Below, in pieces: positions 11,230 to 23,844 of a DNA stretch of 40,439 nt. This stretch comes from Lingula anatina (taxonomy: Eukaryota; Brachiopoda; Lingulata; Lingulida; Lingulidae), in contig NW_019773770.1 in the NCBI RefSeq assembly GCF_001039355.2, positions 569,628 through 610,066 of the forward strand, given 5' to 3'. The notes below the pieces were generated by a model, which made no database searches, was not told the origin of the DNA, and was given only the letters and a program-made list of their open reading frames with translations. Every line of letters starts with the position of its first letter. Position 1 is the first letter of the stretch. The position numbers were made by a program, and so were the translations under genes.

Positions 11230-11603
11230 TAAAGCCTAGGTCCCAACTATGTTTTGCACGCACGGTTTTTAGGTTCCTTTCGTCCGGCTAGGACGTAGCT
11301 AGATCGCACGTAGCGGCTGTTGATTATGTCAAAAAGTTAAGCCTAGGTCCCAACTATGTTTTGCACGCACGGTTTTTAGGTTCCTTTCGTCCGGCTAGGA
11401 CGTAGCTAGATCGCACGTAGCGGCTGTTGATCATGTCGAAAAGTTTCTACGTGCTGGTTGCGTCCTCCAAAAGTCGCACGATGGACGTGCTCCTCACGCA
11501 CGAACTCCTTCCCGATTCCTTCCCTGCGATCTAGCTACGTCCTAGACGGACGCAAGGAACCTAAAAACCGTGCGTCCAAAATGTAGTTGGGACCTAGGCT
11601 TTA
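11230..11603. mobile_element. Foldback element with duplicated left arm (374 bp)
   Basis: The termini are TAAAGCCTAGGTCCCAACTA on the left and its reverse complement on the right. The arms continue through GCACGCACGGTTTTTAGG and GACGTAGCTAGATCGC. The left arm occurs twice in tandem (11232-11338 and 11339-11445, period 107) with only a few differences, whereas the right arm occurs once (about 11513-11603). The element is much richer in CpG than its surroundings. CCC flanks both sides, which is too short to be a convincing target duplication. It is non-coding and its superfamily is not assigned. Confidence 0.85.
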
Positions 11604-13676
11604 CCCTCTTACCCTTTTCCTTTTGCCATTTTTTATTTTTTTGGTCGCTCAACTTATTTTCTCTCCTTCTCAAACCCATTCCAGATAACTGTATGACCAA
11701 AATATATCGACTCTCTCTTTTTAGTTAAACTTACAAATACCCAGAAAGTCCTGTGATAAATAGGCCCCCCTCAACAAAGACCAGCCAACCTTACCAAACA
11801 TCTTATTGCATAATACACTACTTTGCATACAGAGTGCTGAAGAAATTCCACGCAGACAAAACATCAATAATCCTTAAGGGCTAGTTAGGCAAGGTTCAGA
11901 AAATTTTTCATCCAGTTACAATATTACCAATATGTGGCCAACAGTGCACAGTGGCCACTTCTATTCCAAAGACTGCATATACACCAACAGATGCCTTTAC
12001 TTTGTCCTCATGAAGTCTTAGTACACAGGCCACACATGATTTCAGTGCACGGAACATTAGATGTGCGCGTCCAAGCTCAATATCAGCAGGTGGTTAACAT
12101 ATCTGGCTACACTTTTGCCATTACCAAACTCAAGATCAATAGATGACATTTTCAGGTCTTTCAGTAAATGTTCAACCATGACCCTCTTAAAACACGACTT
12201 CGATAAACTAGGTCACCCTAAAGCAGGGTTAAAACCCTCCGCCTAAGTAAGCCAAAAGGGTTTTTAAACCAGGCTACAACACAGTTACAACTAGGCAAAC
12301 ACATTCATCACAAACTAATCCTGAAATTCTCACCTTTTCCTTAACTATCTTATATCCACCAGGTATCCCAGTCCACGCTGTTAAAGCAGCAACGTCCACC
12401 AAAATGAGTGTAGAAACCACTGTTATCAGTGTCGAGAACTAACTCTCTCTCCAGCTCTACCACCAGAACACACAGCCGACCAGCCTGGCCTAATGCTTTG
12501 TTATTACTGCCAGGCCACATAGTAGAGAACAAAGACTACAAGGTGATAACAGGTAAAGGGGCATTGCTTACACACACTCAGGGCACAATAGTTTATCAGC
12601 ATGTCCTTTTTCAATGCATGACAAAGAGCGTGAGGTGATAACAGGTAGATATTAATTATTCACATGCAGGGCTCTCTTATTAACTGCCTACATGGACTAT
12701 GGTTTGTTATCAATAAGGGGAATTTTAATGCATGTTCAGGGCCATCCCTTGATGAGTTTGGACTTAGCTTGCACAGTTATGCCTGCTATGGTCTGTGGTG
12801 GGACATCAACTTTAGGACAATATATTTATACAGTATCTGGACCCCTTCATTGGATAATAAAGAGAGTTAAAAGGCTCTGGATGTTATCTATTCATGTTTC
12901 GGGGTTTCCCTATTTAATTAAGAGCACACGGAAATCTTAAGGTCAGAATTTCTAGTGGTACAAAGGCATGGAATATTGTTTATGATTTGGACTTCTTTAC
13001 CATCTAGAAACCAGTGTGATTATGAGCATGTGCAAAGGTAAATCTTTGAAGAGAACAAAGGCGTCAAAATTTAACTAGTGAAAGAACGACAACAAATTAC
13101 ACAGCTGTCAACTCTACAGATTCGTATTTACCCTTATTTCTCCACATTTTAATCAAACACTTCCTTTTTTTATTTCTTTTACTATCATTATTATTATCAT
13201 GCAACACTGGTTTCTTAACAGCAACATATTTTGAGAAATGGAACATTTATGATTCTGCGAATTATACAGCTCTTGCCAACAGGTGTTAAGGAAGATCATA
13301 CATACATACATGACATTTTACCTAGCTTTCCATGCAGGCAAATCACATACGTGGTTATATAAAATAAAAGTACATTGAGCATGAAAATATGGAACAAACT
13401 CGATCCAATCGAGCAGATATCATGAAATAAATCTGGTAAATCACAAGATTGGCCAATTAGCTTAAAACCTTGCTGGCCCTTATTTTTCATGGTTTTCACA
13501 GGTGAATGATTCAGTATTAATTATTCTCTATCCTGGGCTGGGGTAGGAAAAGTCAGGGCCTGGAATATGGGGGGAATAAACAAAGCACAGAGAACAGGTG
13601 CATTCTTGGAAAATGTAAACACACGACACTAACAACAGGTTGGTGATTCGTTCTAATTGGGCCTTGCGAAGACCAT
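11604..13676. other. Intron segment, no gene seen
   Basis: No repeat or gene is recognised. Short frames at 11934-12940 lack any family signature and have no plausible paired splice sites that I could follow. Confidence 0.5.
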
Positions 13677-13856
13677 GTGAGTGTGTGTGTTTTGTCTATA
13701 TGTGCGTGCATTTGTTTGGGTGTTTGGATGAATGTGAAAAAGTGGACCTTTTACCATGTTACTTGTGCCCAGTTAAATTCTACTGAAAGGAGACCTTTTC
13801 CCCGACAAAAAAGGGGGTTCTTTCGAACCCCTCTGAACTCCCTGGCTCCTTGCCTA

Positions 13857-13940
13857 ATGTGTGTACCAGTATGTACATGTGTGTGTGTGCGTGCGTGTGT
13901 TTGTGTGCGTGTATGTGTGTGTTTGTGTACGTGTGTGTGG
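13857..13940. repeat. Imperfect (GT)n tract
   Basis: An interrupted TG/CG-rich run with GTGCGTGCGTGTGTTTGTG-type interruptions. It gives Cys/Val-rich and Thr/His-rich frames on the two strands that should not be called genes. Confidence 0.95.
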
Positions 13941-14103
13941 AGGGTGGGGTACATGTATGATGTATGAGTTTAAGTATTTACACATGTGAATTTGTGTATG
14001 CACTCTTGGATCTGTGTGTATGTATGTTGTTGGATGTTATGTGCATAAGCATAAATGGTACACATGCAAAATATGTTTGTTTTTTGCTGCATGTTTAAGA
14101 GTG

Positions 14104-14106
<3 letters not shown>

Positions 14107-14148
<42 letters not shown>
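14107..14148. repeat. (GA)n microsatellite
   Basis: An uninterrupted AG dinucleotide run of 42 bases. Confidence 0.97.
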
Positions 14149-14150
<2 letters not shown>

Positions 14151-15232
14151 TCGGTTAGTGTTAAGTGTTCAACTGAGCACATGTGATTTTTCATCACAAT
14201 AAGAAAAGAAATCTAAATTTTGTCATCATTTGTAACGTGCAAAAAAATTAAATGGACTCAAATATCCTAATTCAAAGACTTAAAGAATGCCAGCTTGCTG
14301 TATGTTAGATAGGTAACCAATCAGAGACCATAACACATTTCACTAACAAGTATTAATTTTATCTTGGAGTAAGGAAACACAAAAGAAGCTAAAAACCTAT
14401 TAGCTCCTGGAACGTGAGATAAAACAGTCTAGATAATTTGCTTTCCTTGAAGAAGACTATTTCAGGTACTTTAGGTAAGTTTTCCTTGCCAACTAAGAAA
14501 ACTTTTAACCACTCAAGAAGTTCTTACCATGGAAACAATGAAGGCCAAATATTAAAGCCAAAAATTTAAACAAAATTGAGGGTTTCCCCAAAACCATTTT
14601 CTTAGTAATACCCGAAAAACATGATACAAATATTCTGAAAAGAGAGCCATTTTCATTTCTGCAGGAACAGACATCTCCGCAACTCCAGCTATTATAATAC
14701 ATACTGAACACAGATTAAAATACGGGTGTTTCGTAAGGTGTTAAAAATGTGAAAGTAATTACCAGTAAGCAAGAAAACCAGGTTGAGATAATTTGTCAAC
14801 CTCTTGCGTGACTTCTACAGGTGTTTTAAATAGTCTGCCAACTGGGGGAAAATTATCTCTTCACTAACCACAGCAGATGGTGCAAATCTAAATCATTTTT
14901 TTCCATCCCGTCAGCAGCTTTCCAACTGGCAAAAATCAGCTCTCTGATGTTATGACTGTTGCTGAACAAGACTGGGATCCAACCATGTAATTCTACCTTC
15001 ATTAAAGATGTACAGTGAAAGGTTATTCTTGTGAAAAATCAAAATTTTATGGGGATTTCCCCCTTGCATTGTTCAAAACAACAAAAAATCTGGCGTTTTA
15101 AAAAACACAAAGCATGCCACTTGGATCGCTCTTGGTGTAATGAGGGTAAAAAACTTGGTTTTAAGTTGTATTAACCACAATTTCCTGCAAGGTAAGTTCA
15201 ATTAAGACATTAGTCACTGTGCAAGTATTATT

Positions 15233-15234
<2 letters not shown>

Positions 15235-15272
<38 letters not shown>
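15235..15272. repeat. (TG)n microsatellite
   Basis: An uninterrupted TG run of about 19 units. Confidence 0.97.
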
Positions 15273-15273
<1 letters not shown>

Positions 15274-16023
15274 ATGCATGTGTGTGAACATGAACACATC
15301 CTCACTCCATGGAGTACAACATTACATGTGAACTGTGCAAAAGTAACCCTCCATTGCTTTTCAGGCCTGTAGGACAGTTGGGGGGGGGGGGGGAGGTTAA
15401 AAACACTGACCTTTTTCCCAAATCAAAATGAGAGAAAGAGAGCGAGACTTATTCTGCACCCTGCAGATAAAACAAATTAACTACAAACCAGATACAGAGC
15501 TGGAAGTCACAGACAGCCAAATGAGCCGAGATAAAAAACAAACATGCTCCATGTCACGTCAACCCTGGTGAGTGACAAACCTCGACTTAATACCCCTCCA
15601 TCTGTCATAACTCCACTAACCGCAGCTAGTCAACCAATTAGGAGTCTTATTGATAAATTTACTGTGCAAACAGCAAGCGTGCCTTTCCGCCCACTCTCAC
15701 CGCAAACATTTTGATTGACGCTGACTCAGATGATCCACCACTCTCAACTTGACAGTCTTTGTTCTTATTACACGTATGGACATATGAGACTTAGGAAAGA
15801 TGACTATCTCCTAATATATCCTCATACATTTCACCTCTAGAGTTTCATGCCACCATGTACAATATTCTGTAAGTCAAAGCATGCTCTTTTCTCTTTGTCA
15901 CTTTAGACTTAAAACAGTGTTATGAGAAAGATGTTATAGTTATTTTGAGCAAAATTAGGCCTGAAATAGTCTCATTGATGTTTAACCACTTACTACAATT
16001 ACATCTTCTTGTCAAACCCAGAA

Positions 16024-16035
16024 CCCCCCCCCCTC

Positions 16036-16075
<40 letters not shown>
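16024..16075. repeat. C10 tract followed by A39 tract
   Basis: Ten C, then TCC, then 39 A in a row. A poly-A run this long within an intron could be the tail of a retrotransposed sequence, but upstream of it I see no recognisable SINE, LINE or processed transcript. Confidence 0.95.
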
Positions 16076-16077
<2 letters not shown>

Positions 16078-17391
16078 GCGTGACAATATCAAAAGGGGCA
16101 GTCGGGGAGGTGGGGGGGGAAGAGGATCATGCAATCACTGAATCTGCTTCCTGGCTTCAAAACCAAATTGTCTCATGTCTAACCTAATGTGAAAGCAACT
16201 AAAATGTGATATAGTCTCAGAAAACCTAAAATCCATCAATCAGTCCACTAATGACCATACAGTCCACCTCCAGTGGTCACCCAGTCTAATGACCCTTGAA
16301 TGACCATAATACAGTAGCCAGTGGTCAGATGAACTGACCCTTCACTGACCAATACCCTCTCTCATTATTCCATAATTCTGTAGCACTTACAAAGGCATTT
16401 GGAGTCCCTTGGTGACTTGACATAGCATTGGGCTATATCAAGATAGAATATAATTTTGTGATAAAAGTAAAATTTCTTTTTAAATAAATAACCTATGTGT
16501 ATTATGTCCAAATTAAAGGTGGAAATGGGATTTTCACACTAAATCTAATTTTTCTTGATAAAAAGTAATTTTCCCTTGCTCACAAATCACTGCATAACCC
16601 AAACCTACAGTTGGGTTCCAAGTTTTGCATCACTAAATAAATATGATCAAATGACTGAATTCAAAATAAATCATGATTCATTTAGCCAGTTCCTTACATT
16701 TCAGAAGGAAATCCTGGCATCAGGAACTTTGGTTTGAAGGGCCTTATTGTTTTATTGGTCTGAATTAGGAAAGATAAGTTGTTTCACTGAAATTGCAGGA
16801 TATCTACACAAAAAATATGACAGTGGGGGGTTTTAGAAAGTATGAGTAATTTCCATTCCATGGGTATACAGTGTAGTGTCACCACAACATGTGTCCTCCA
16901 TGCTTTGGTCTCTTTGAATTTCTTCACTGAACTTCTAAGTGGCTAGCACAAAAAAAATCATCTTAAAGGCCAAAAGTTATAAGAAAGTTCTCTTTTGCCT
17001 GAGGTATGTTTGAAATTCTTCATAGTACTTCAAAGTCAGGCATGAATTTCTAAGGTTACCAAGCTCGTGTGGCACTTGAGGACAAGTTCAGTTATTTTGG
17101 TTGAAGGGGAGCACTACAAGCTGTAAAAAGTATTCTGATATTCCCCACTGGGTCTACAGCCTGCTTTGAATATCATATCATACACATATATGAAGAGAAA
17201 AACATAAATTTCCACTTAAACCATATCATTGCCCTTGTCAGTTTAACACATCCGTCCTGCATTTCATTTTTTCCTTTTCACTTTATTCATTTCTTTTTCA
17301 TCCTTCATTCTCTCTTCTCCCACACATACATACTCTCCTTTTTTCCAACTCGTGTAAATTTTCTCTTAATCCCTTTCCCTCACCACCACTG

Positions 17392-17396
<5 letters not shown>

Positions 17397-17436
<40 letters not shown>
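17397..17436. repeat. Compound (CT)n(CA)n microsatellite
   Basis: A CT run to about 17422 changes directly to a CA run to 17436, followed by a C-rich tail. The wider region from 17260 is pyrimidine-rich. Confidence 0.95.
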
Positions 17437-17437
<1 letters not shown>

Positions 17438-18755
17438 TCCCCCCCCTCCTTCATTTAGCTATTTCCCCTCCTAATGGAACCTAATTGTACAAGTCTAGCC
17501 TTGTTAAACATCACATCTTCCAAGTTTAATATTAATTACACTGTGAAGTACTTATGACTAAAATCTATATCTAGGGGCTAAATTTAGTCCCCAATACTGT
17601 CACAGCTGGCATAATTAAGTTTATGGAACAAAACACACAGAGCAGGTCTGACAAATAAATACAATATTAAGATTCCTCAGGCAAATCAGTTATTGTTGCA
17701 TTTTACACTGTGCATGACTCTCAGAACAAAAAGCCCTAGACTCACTGTAACTAAGCATGTCGCATTTTTCTGTGGCCTTGAATCCTCTCAGTGTCTGCAC
17801 ACTATATGTCCAATCTGTGGTACAACTCATATGTTATGTCCATGAAATAGCTGCATATAAAGTCCATTTGTGTAAAGCACTTGTGTGTTCAGAATACGAC
17901 CAGTCAACTCCTGCTGGATGATGCTGTATCTGATACAAAGACACTGAAACTGTCGCATGAAATGTTTTGACATTTGTTTTATTATTGTGTAATTTTCTAC
18001 CTAAATCAGTGTTGTCTATTTTTTTTTTTTTTTTTCAAAATAACATTCCTATATTTGTTTTGACTGTGTAAGAAGAAAATAAAAACACTAAAAAAATTTA
18101 AGTACTAAACTTTATAGTACCACTGCTTTAGCTTAACTTGCAACTGAGGTATCAAAATGTTGACTCTCCAGGTCTTTTATTTCTAAAGGTTGAATCAAAT
18201 CCTACAGTCAGGGAAAGTAGAAAACTGATTAATTGCTAATAAGATAACTAGGGATTAGAAAAATCCATTCTGCTATTACAGAATTTGGTAATAAATCTGG
18301 TCAAAGGAGACATTAATGCCTCAATCTTTTCAACAGGCAAAAATGATCAATCTTTCAGATACGCAATTTTGGGATTCATTAAAATGACATTTTTAGATAA
18401 CATTTTTGATTCTTATGTAATGCAGAATAGTACTATAGCGTAGTCTGCTTCTCGATTTGACTGCTACCATCGGAATTTGTATTTCCAGCTTTATCAAAGA
18501 AGTCATTTAACTCAATTACTGGTCTCGCAAATTTGTCTAGTTGACGATGATGCATCTCCCTTTCGGATATTTCAGCCAGTCTACCGGGAATACAGATGAA
18601 CTATTCTCAGTCTTGTTACGTGATCTTCCAACATTAGTGTCATATCATCACAAGGTATATCTTACATACATGCACTTCTGCGTCACCTGTTTCAGGGAGG
18701 ATTGCCCCCTTGATGATGGTGAGTGTGATACAATCTAGTATGGCCATTCATCATA

Positions 18756-19068
18756 GGGGCTATTCAGAATGAGAATAGCCGAGCGTTAGCTGGTCCACGC
18801 TCTAAATATGGCGGACCTACATGAAAGGAAGACTGCTTAATCCTATAATGGTCTCTCACACTCTCACACATGCCTCCCCATGCATCTGGGCAATTGGAGC
18901 CCAGATTTAATTACTGTGCCCCTGTAGGGACGATGCGTGGGGAGGCGTGTGAGAGTCGGAGAGACCATTACAGGATTTAGGGGTCTTCCTTTCATGTAGG
19001 GTCTGCATATTTGGTCCTTGGACCGGTTGATACTCGGATCTTCTATTCTGGACGGGCCAATAGTCCCC
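18756..19068. mobile_element. Decayed foldback element A2 (about 313 bp)
   Basis: It shares with A1 and A3 the core blocks ATGGCGGACCTACATGAAAG, GGTCTCTCACAC, TTTAATTACTGTGCCCC, GGGACGATGCGTGGGGAGGC and GTCGGAGAGACCATTA. The tips differ: GGGGCTATTCAGAATGAG on the left and an imperfect GGGGACTATT on the other strand at the right. The arms are eroded and no exact target duplication remains, so this is an older copy or sub-family. Boundaries are approximate. Confidence 0.75.
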
Positions 19069-19436
19069 TTTCAGAATTTGGAGACTAACTAGTTTCAGTG
19101 TAAAATATGGTGACCCACAACAAAGTTTGCCATCTAAACTGCTAATAGACACAGAACAGATATCCCATGGGGAAGTATTCAAGTGGGTCGGCCATACTTG
19201 ACCCTCCCAGACTAGTAAGTACACTGTTCTAAATGAGGCCATGATCACCACATTCATTTTGTTTAAGAAATGAACAGATTAAAGTGCAAACACATCTATT
19301 AAGATCAACAATAATTGGTTTAAAGTGCTTTATACCAATTATGGTTGATATCAATGAGTTTTCACTCTAATCAATTTATACAATCTACTACTAAGCCAAT
19401 TCCTACAGTGCCAGTCTAGTCAACAACTTCCCTAAC

Positions 19437-19636
19437 CAGGGGTTTTCCCAGGGAAGTACAGGGAGTCAAAAAAAGTCTATTTGTAGTTTGCCCACCAATT
19501 TAAAGGGAATCCAACTATAAATAAACCATCATTCCTCAAAATTCCCCAGCTATTTTTGAAAACATAAGCCATCTTTTGAGGTCAGAGGCCATCCAAATGA
19601 TGGCTGGACGGCTTTCTGGGAAAAACTTTGACCCTG
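19437..19636. mobile_element. hAT-like foldback element F2 (about 200 bp)
   Basis: Starts CAGGGGTTTTCCCAG and ends CTGGGAAAAACTTTGACCCTG in sense, so both tips begin CAGGG on their own strands, as is common for hAT elements. It shares GGGAGTC near one end and GGCCATCCAAAT.ATGGCTG near the other with the element at 39446-39663, in opposite orientation. No exact target duplication is visible because the right flank is a T run. Confidence 0.6.
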
Positions 19637-19809
19637 TTTTTTTTTTTTTTTCACTGTTTCAGTAAGATGGACTGACACAATCTGCTTATACCATGCACTG
19701 ACATCAATTTCCATAATATATATCAACTCCAAGCTGCCCTATTATCCAAATACTTTAATTTCAATCAAATGTCTATACCTGTTCATGAATTTACTACCAT
19801 TTCCTCTAT

Positions 19810-20300
19810 GAGCCCATTCAGAACAGCAGACTAAGATCCCTTTCACAACGAGTTGAGCCAGGCTTTACAAATCCTGAGGACTAAATATGGCCGACGTACA
19901 TGAAAGAAAAATCGCCTAATCTTTTAATAGTCTCTCCGCCTCTCACACGCCTCCCCATGTGTCGTCCCAATGGAGCCGAAATTTAATGACTGTACCCCCG
20001 CAGGGACGATGCATGGAGAGGCGTGTGAGAGGCGGCGAGACTATTAAAAGATTAGGTGGTTTTTCTTTCATGTACGTCCACCATATTTAGTCCCCAGGAT
20101 TTGTAAAGCCTGGCTCAACTCGTTGTGAATGCGGTCTAACAGATCTGCGGATCAAATATGGCTTATCCACTAAAAAGCTTGATGCTTATTTCCCAATTAG
20201 ACACTGAATAGGTTCCCCACAGGAATTATGCAACAAGCATTTAAGTGGGTCGGCCATATTTGACCCGCGGATCTGTAAGTCTGCAGATCTGAATGTGCTC
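19810..20300. mobile_element. Foldback element B3 (186 bp) interrupted by A3
   Basis: The outer ends are GAGCCCATTCAGAACAGCAG and, reverse-complemented, GAGCACATTCAGATCTGCAG. With the nested element and one TAA removed, it rejoins as CAGAC-TAA-CAGATC, exactly as in intact copy B2, and its length becomes 186 bp. The interior right half contains AAATATGGCTTATCCACT, ACACTGAATAGG and CATATTTGACCCGCGG as in B1. Confidence 0.88.
19835..20136. mobile_element. Foldback element A3 (302 bp) nested in B3, TAA duplication
   Basis: The ends are GATCCCTTTCACAACGAG and, reverse-complemented, GACCGCATTCACAACGAG (15 of 18 identical). TAA flanks both sides (19832-19834 and 20137-20139). The arms share TTGAGCCAGGCTTTACAAAT, GTACATGAAAGAAAAA and TCTTTTAATAGTCTC. 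The middle has lost the long loop seen in A1. Because it sits inside B3, it transposed after B3 did. It is non-coding. Confidence 0.92.
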
Positions 20301-22138
20301 TGTGCTTCATGAATAAACAAATATGTGACATATATCCGGTTATTCTCCTCATCCTTCAAGGTTGGAATATTCAATATAATGTATCATTATATCTTGCCAG
20401 CCAGAGCATTATGTGATACATATATGGGTCTTGTTGCACACAATATACAATAGAACAGTATGTGTTGCCTCCTGGCAGCAAGCTGCTGGTTTGCTTTGTC
20501 AAGGGAGCAGAAAGTACAGGAGTTCCGTAGCCAGCTATTTCAAAGCAGGAAGGGGTTTCCTCATCTGAAACAGTGGACTGTTTACCATGAAACCTTTGTG
20601 TACCTAGATCAATTTTTACCCAGAGCGGACCCTTTCCCAGTGAAAAGGTTGGTTCTTTCTTTCTCCTCCCCCCCTGCCCCGCCCCAATGAATCTAATATA
20701 TATTTAATTTTATACCTTGCTTTACCTGGTCTTAATTACTAAAGATGCATTTAGGTTTAACTTATTTATTTCTGTTGTTGCACGTATGCAGAAAAGCTAT
20801 ATCAAATTAAAATCTTGATCTATTTCCCTTTGTAGGCTATTTCCAATTGCTTGTACCCTCAATATGATGTCAGACAAAACACTCGTCAGCAGGTTGCCCA
20901 GCGGTCACCCAGCCTGCACTGACCCGCCCACTGACCTCTAGCGATATGGCTCAATGCAGCCCTCATGGGGCTATGTAATATTTACAATGCGCACCTGCTT
21001 AGATTGGCACGCTGATGTTCAGCAAGGTTCCTGACCTGTTTAAAACACTGGTCAACTCTGGCTAAACCAGCTTAAAGCAGGCTTAAAGAACTTCAATTAT
21101 ACTTTACCCCAAGGAACATCAACTTGTTTCTAGCTGGACTTTATTTCTAACTTACAGAGCACTCATTTATTCTTAGACTGGAGCTAGATCCAGAATTCTT
21201 TTGGGGAAAAAAAAAGATCCAGAATAGCTAGAATGATTTGCAGTGGTTTTAATGCAGCAGTCAGTTAGCAGCGATTCAGTCAGGAATCCTATGGATGTTA
21301 TCAGTCTGTTCCCTGCTCTTTCTCCTTACCATCTGTCTACCAGTTATTAGTAATTAGAACTGTTTATCCTTAAAGATGCTATAAGTGAGTCCACCTGTCC
21401 AGTCTCAAGGCTCAAGTTATTTTAACCCTCAAATGGTCTTCTTTCTATATATATTTACATACAAACACACACACACAAACATATACACATAAAATTCTGT
21501 TTCGTCCCAACCAAGCTCTATAAGCCTGTACTGTGTTTTATATACCTTAATGTATTATCCACCAGGTTCACTGCCAAAGGCACCTTTTTGCTGGCCTCAA
21601 AGCTGAGAAGCCCGCAAGATCATGCGAGAACAACCACACTGTACGTCCTTCCACTTAGATAATTTCTCGTGCTGTGCACATACCTGCATACATACACTCA
21701 CCCGCAGCACGTCTTCCCAGTTAGCCCGACCTGCTACGTCCGTCCGTCCCGTTCGTGTGTATATACACACACAGCCTCCGTGTATGCTATGCCTATATGT
21801 GTGTGTGTGTATATTGCTTTATGCTTAGGAGACCGGGTAGCTTTATTGATTCTCTCTCTATACTACTCTCCTCCTAGTCTTGAATGGCATCACAGGCATA
21901 TATCTATGGGGATTTCAGATTAGAACCAAACTGAACAGTTAGGATAAGAATTCTTTCACAGCTACACTACAGGGGCCTTGGGACAAGGAGATTGAACAAG
22001 AACATGTATAGCTATGGGCTGCATAAATTGAGGCATTATGGGGTTGCAATGAAAATGGTGATTATGCTGAGCAGGGGCCACCTGCATGTGTTAGCCTTTC
22101 CTCTCCAGGCAAGATGAAATTGTCCCAGCTGGGCATCG
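20301..22138. other. Intron segment, no gene seen
   Basis: Mixed unique sequence. It includes short CA/TA-rich zones near 21440-21490 and 21765-21815 and a short direct repeat (GATCCAGAAT at 21188 and 21217). A 76-codon frame at 20460-20690 starts with hydrophobic residues but has no recognised family and no supporting splice sites. Confidence 0.5.
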
Positions 22139-22504
22139 CCAACATGGACAATCTTAAATATTTCAAATTTTAATGTACAATTACTCAGCTCTGTACAGAC
22201 TTCCTACATTATGAACCCTTTCCTCTCTATAGACTTAATCTGCATTGCCATTAAAATGAAACATCTGTATTAAAAATTTCCACTTTATTATTCTAAATTG
22301 CCACAGATTAGAAATGTTGACAGCTTCTCCCCCTTTCACATCTGTCAATTGAACTCTCCCATGTAATGTAATACAGCTGGAAGGGCCCATCTCAAAATAT
22401 AAGGGGGGATACATTAAATTACCTGCATATCCTAAAAATAAACCCCTCTAATGATGGCAGACTAAGCTAACCTGGCTGGCTGTTTATAAATACATCTGCC
22501 AGAC

Positions 22505-22908
22505 ATGACTATGTCTGCCTGCTTGATGGGATACCATTACAAAATCTCTCTCTCTTTCTCTCATTTTCTTCTTTCCCTCCATCCATTTCTTTTATTTTAT
22601 TTCTACTCTCCTTCCATCTTCTATATATTCATGACTGTGTGCCTGCTTGATAGAGGACAGCATTACAAAATCTCTCCCTCTATCTTATTTTCTTCCTTCC
22701 TTCCATCCATCTATCTTATTTTCTTTTCTCCCTCCATCCATCTTTCATCTTCTTTTCTCCCTCCATCCATCTCTTTCATCTTCTTTTCTCCATCCATCCA
22801 TCTCTCTCATTTTCTTCCTTCCTTCTATCCATCTCTCTCATCTTCTTTTCTCCATCCATCCATCCATCTCTCATTTTCTTCATTTTCATTTTTTTTTATT
22901 TTTCATTT
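22505..22908. repeat. Pyrimidine minisatellite in copy 1
   Basis: A 126-bp direct repeat (ATGACT anchors at 22505 and 22631) leads into many short units of the type CTCCATCCATCTCTTTCATC with TTCTTTTCTCC. Long Ser/Phe/Leu/Pro-rich open frames of up to 140 codons here come from the absence of stop codons in pyrimidine repeats and are not genes. Confidence 0.9.
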
Positions 22909-23313
22909 TAATCTGACTCAGTCCTAAATTTTACAGGTATCCTCAATAATTCCTCTGTACCAGACAACCACCAATCTTGCCAGTTTTTAACTCAAAAGTA
23001 ACAAATAATCATATGTTTTCACGATTGCTCTTTTCTCTCTACTCGTCTCAAGGTGACTGTTATGTATATTTCTGCATTTCTTGCATTTTCGTTTGACATA
23101 AAAATGCAAAGTGATAGCTGAGGGCAGGGACTACCAAAACTTCAAAGGAGGGAGCTTGTCACTAGCATGCCTTCGGACATTAATATTGGTCGTCAAAGAA
23201 AAAAGAGGAAGATTGTAAAATGCTGACAATTCACAAAGGGTCCATTTAATAGAGCCGCAATATAACACACGGTTTCTATTTTATCTCTCTTACTTCATTT
23301 TGTTTGTTTCATA

Positions 23314-23314
23314 T

Positions 23315-23365
<51 letters not shown>
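23314..23365. repeat. (TTTA)13 microsatellite in copy 1
   Basis: Thirteen uninterrupted TTTA units. The equivalent site in copy 2 has only seven. Confidence 0.95.
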
Positions 23366-23844
23366 TGCTATTTCTTGCCTTACCTTACCCTGTGTTGGGT
23401 GCTCTAAGATTTATCCAAGTTTCAGCTAACATCAGAATTACTTGAGAACAACCTGTTACATATCCCCACAAAAAAATATCCACTTTTATCAGAGCAGACT
23501 AATTACTCTGCTTTACATAATCTTAAAATATGTTTAGTAACACATCCCTTTCCTTTTGCACTAATGGATTCATCCAAGTTCTCAGGTTTCAATTATTGCC
23601 TAGATTCCCAGTGCACCGTGCCTTTCATCTTATCCATCTAAAACAGGTTGATTGCAGTGATTAGATAAAAAAAAACACACCATTATACTAGAAATCTATT
23701 TTTATACTAGATTCATAAAAGTTTTCCCTTGATGCGTCAGTCTGCAAGAAGCCAATGCCCTCTTACTAGCACAAGTCCCCAGATTAGAGCGAAGTCTTAA
23801 TAGGCTGATTTTTTAATCTACGCTCAATACACTAAGGCCCCTAA

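Larger units (their letters stand above)
14149..18755. other. Intron segment with microsatellites, no gene seen
   Basis: Apart from the listed microsatellites and a T17 run at 18019-18035, this is unique AT-rich sequence. GGTCA/TGACC motifs cluster at 16250-16350, as they do at 2448-2575. A 65-codon frame at 18541-18738 is unrecognised. Confidence 0.5.

Noticed and set aside
13677-14202. Cys/Val-rich and Thr/His-rich frames over GT and GA repeats.
   Set aside because: Microsatellite translation with no independent coding evidence.
16037-16075. A39 tract, considered as the tail of a retroposon or processed pseudogene.
   Set aside because: No recognisable SINE, LINE or coding sequence upstream and no target duplication found. 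It is treated as a simple repeat.
18907-19257. A 116-codon minus-strand open frame.
   Set aside because: It starts in unique intron and runs into transposon A2. I recognise no family, and the frame does not match any splice structure.
22505-22927. Open frames of up to 140 codons rich in Ser, Phe, Leu and Pro (also at 28169-28612).
   Set aside because: They lie entirely in a pyrimidine minisatellite, several frames are open at once, and the composition follows the repeat. No protein family is visible.
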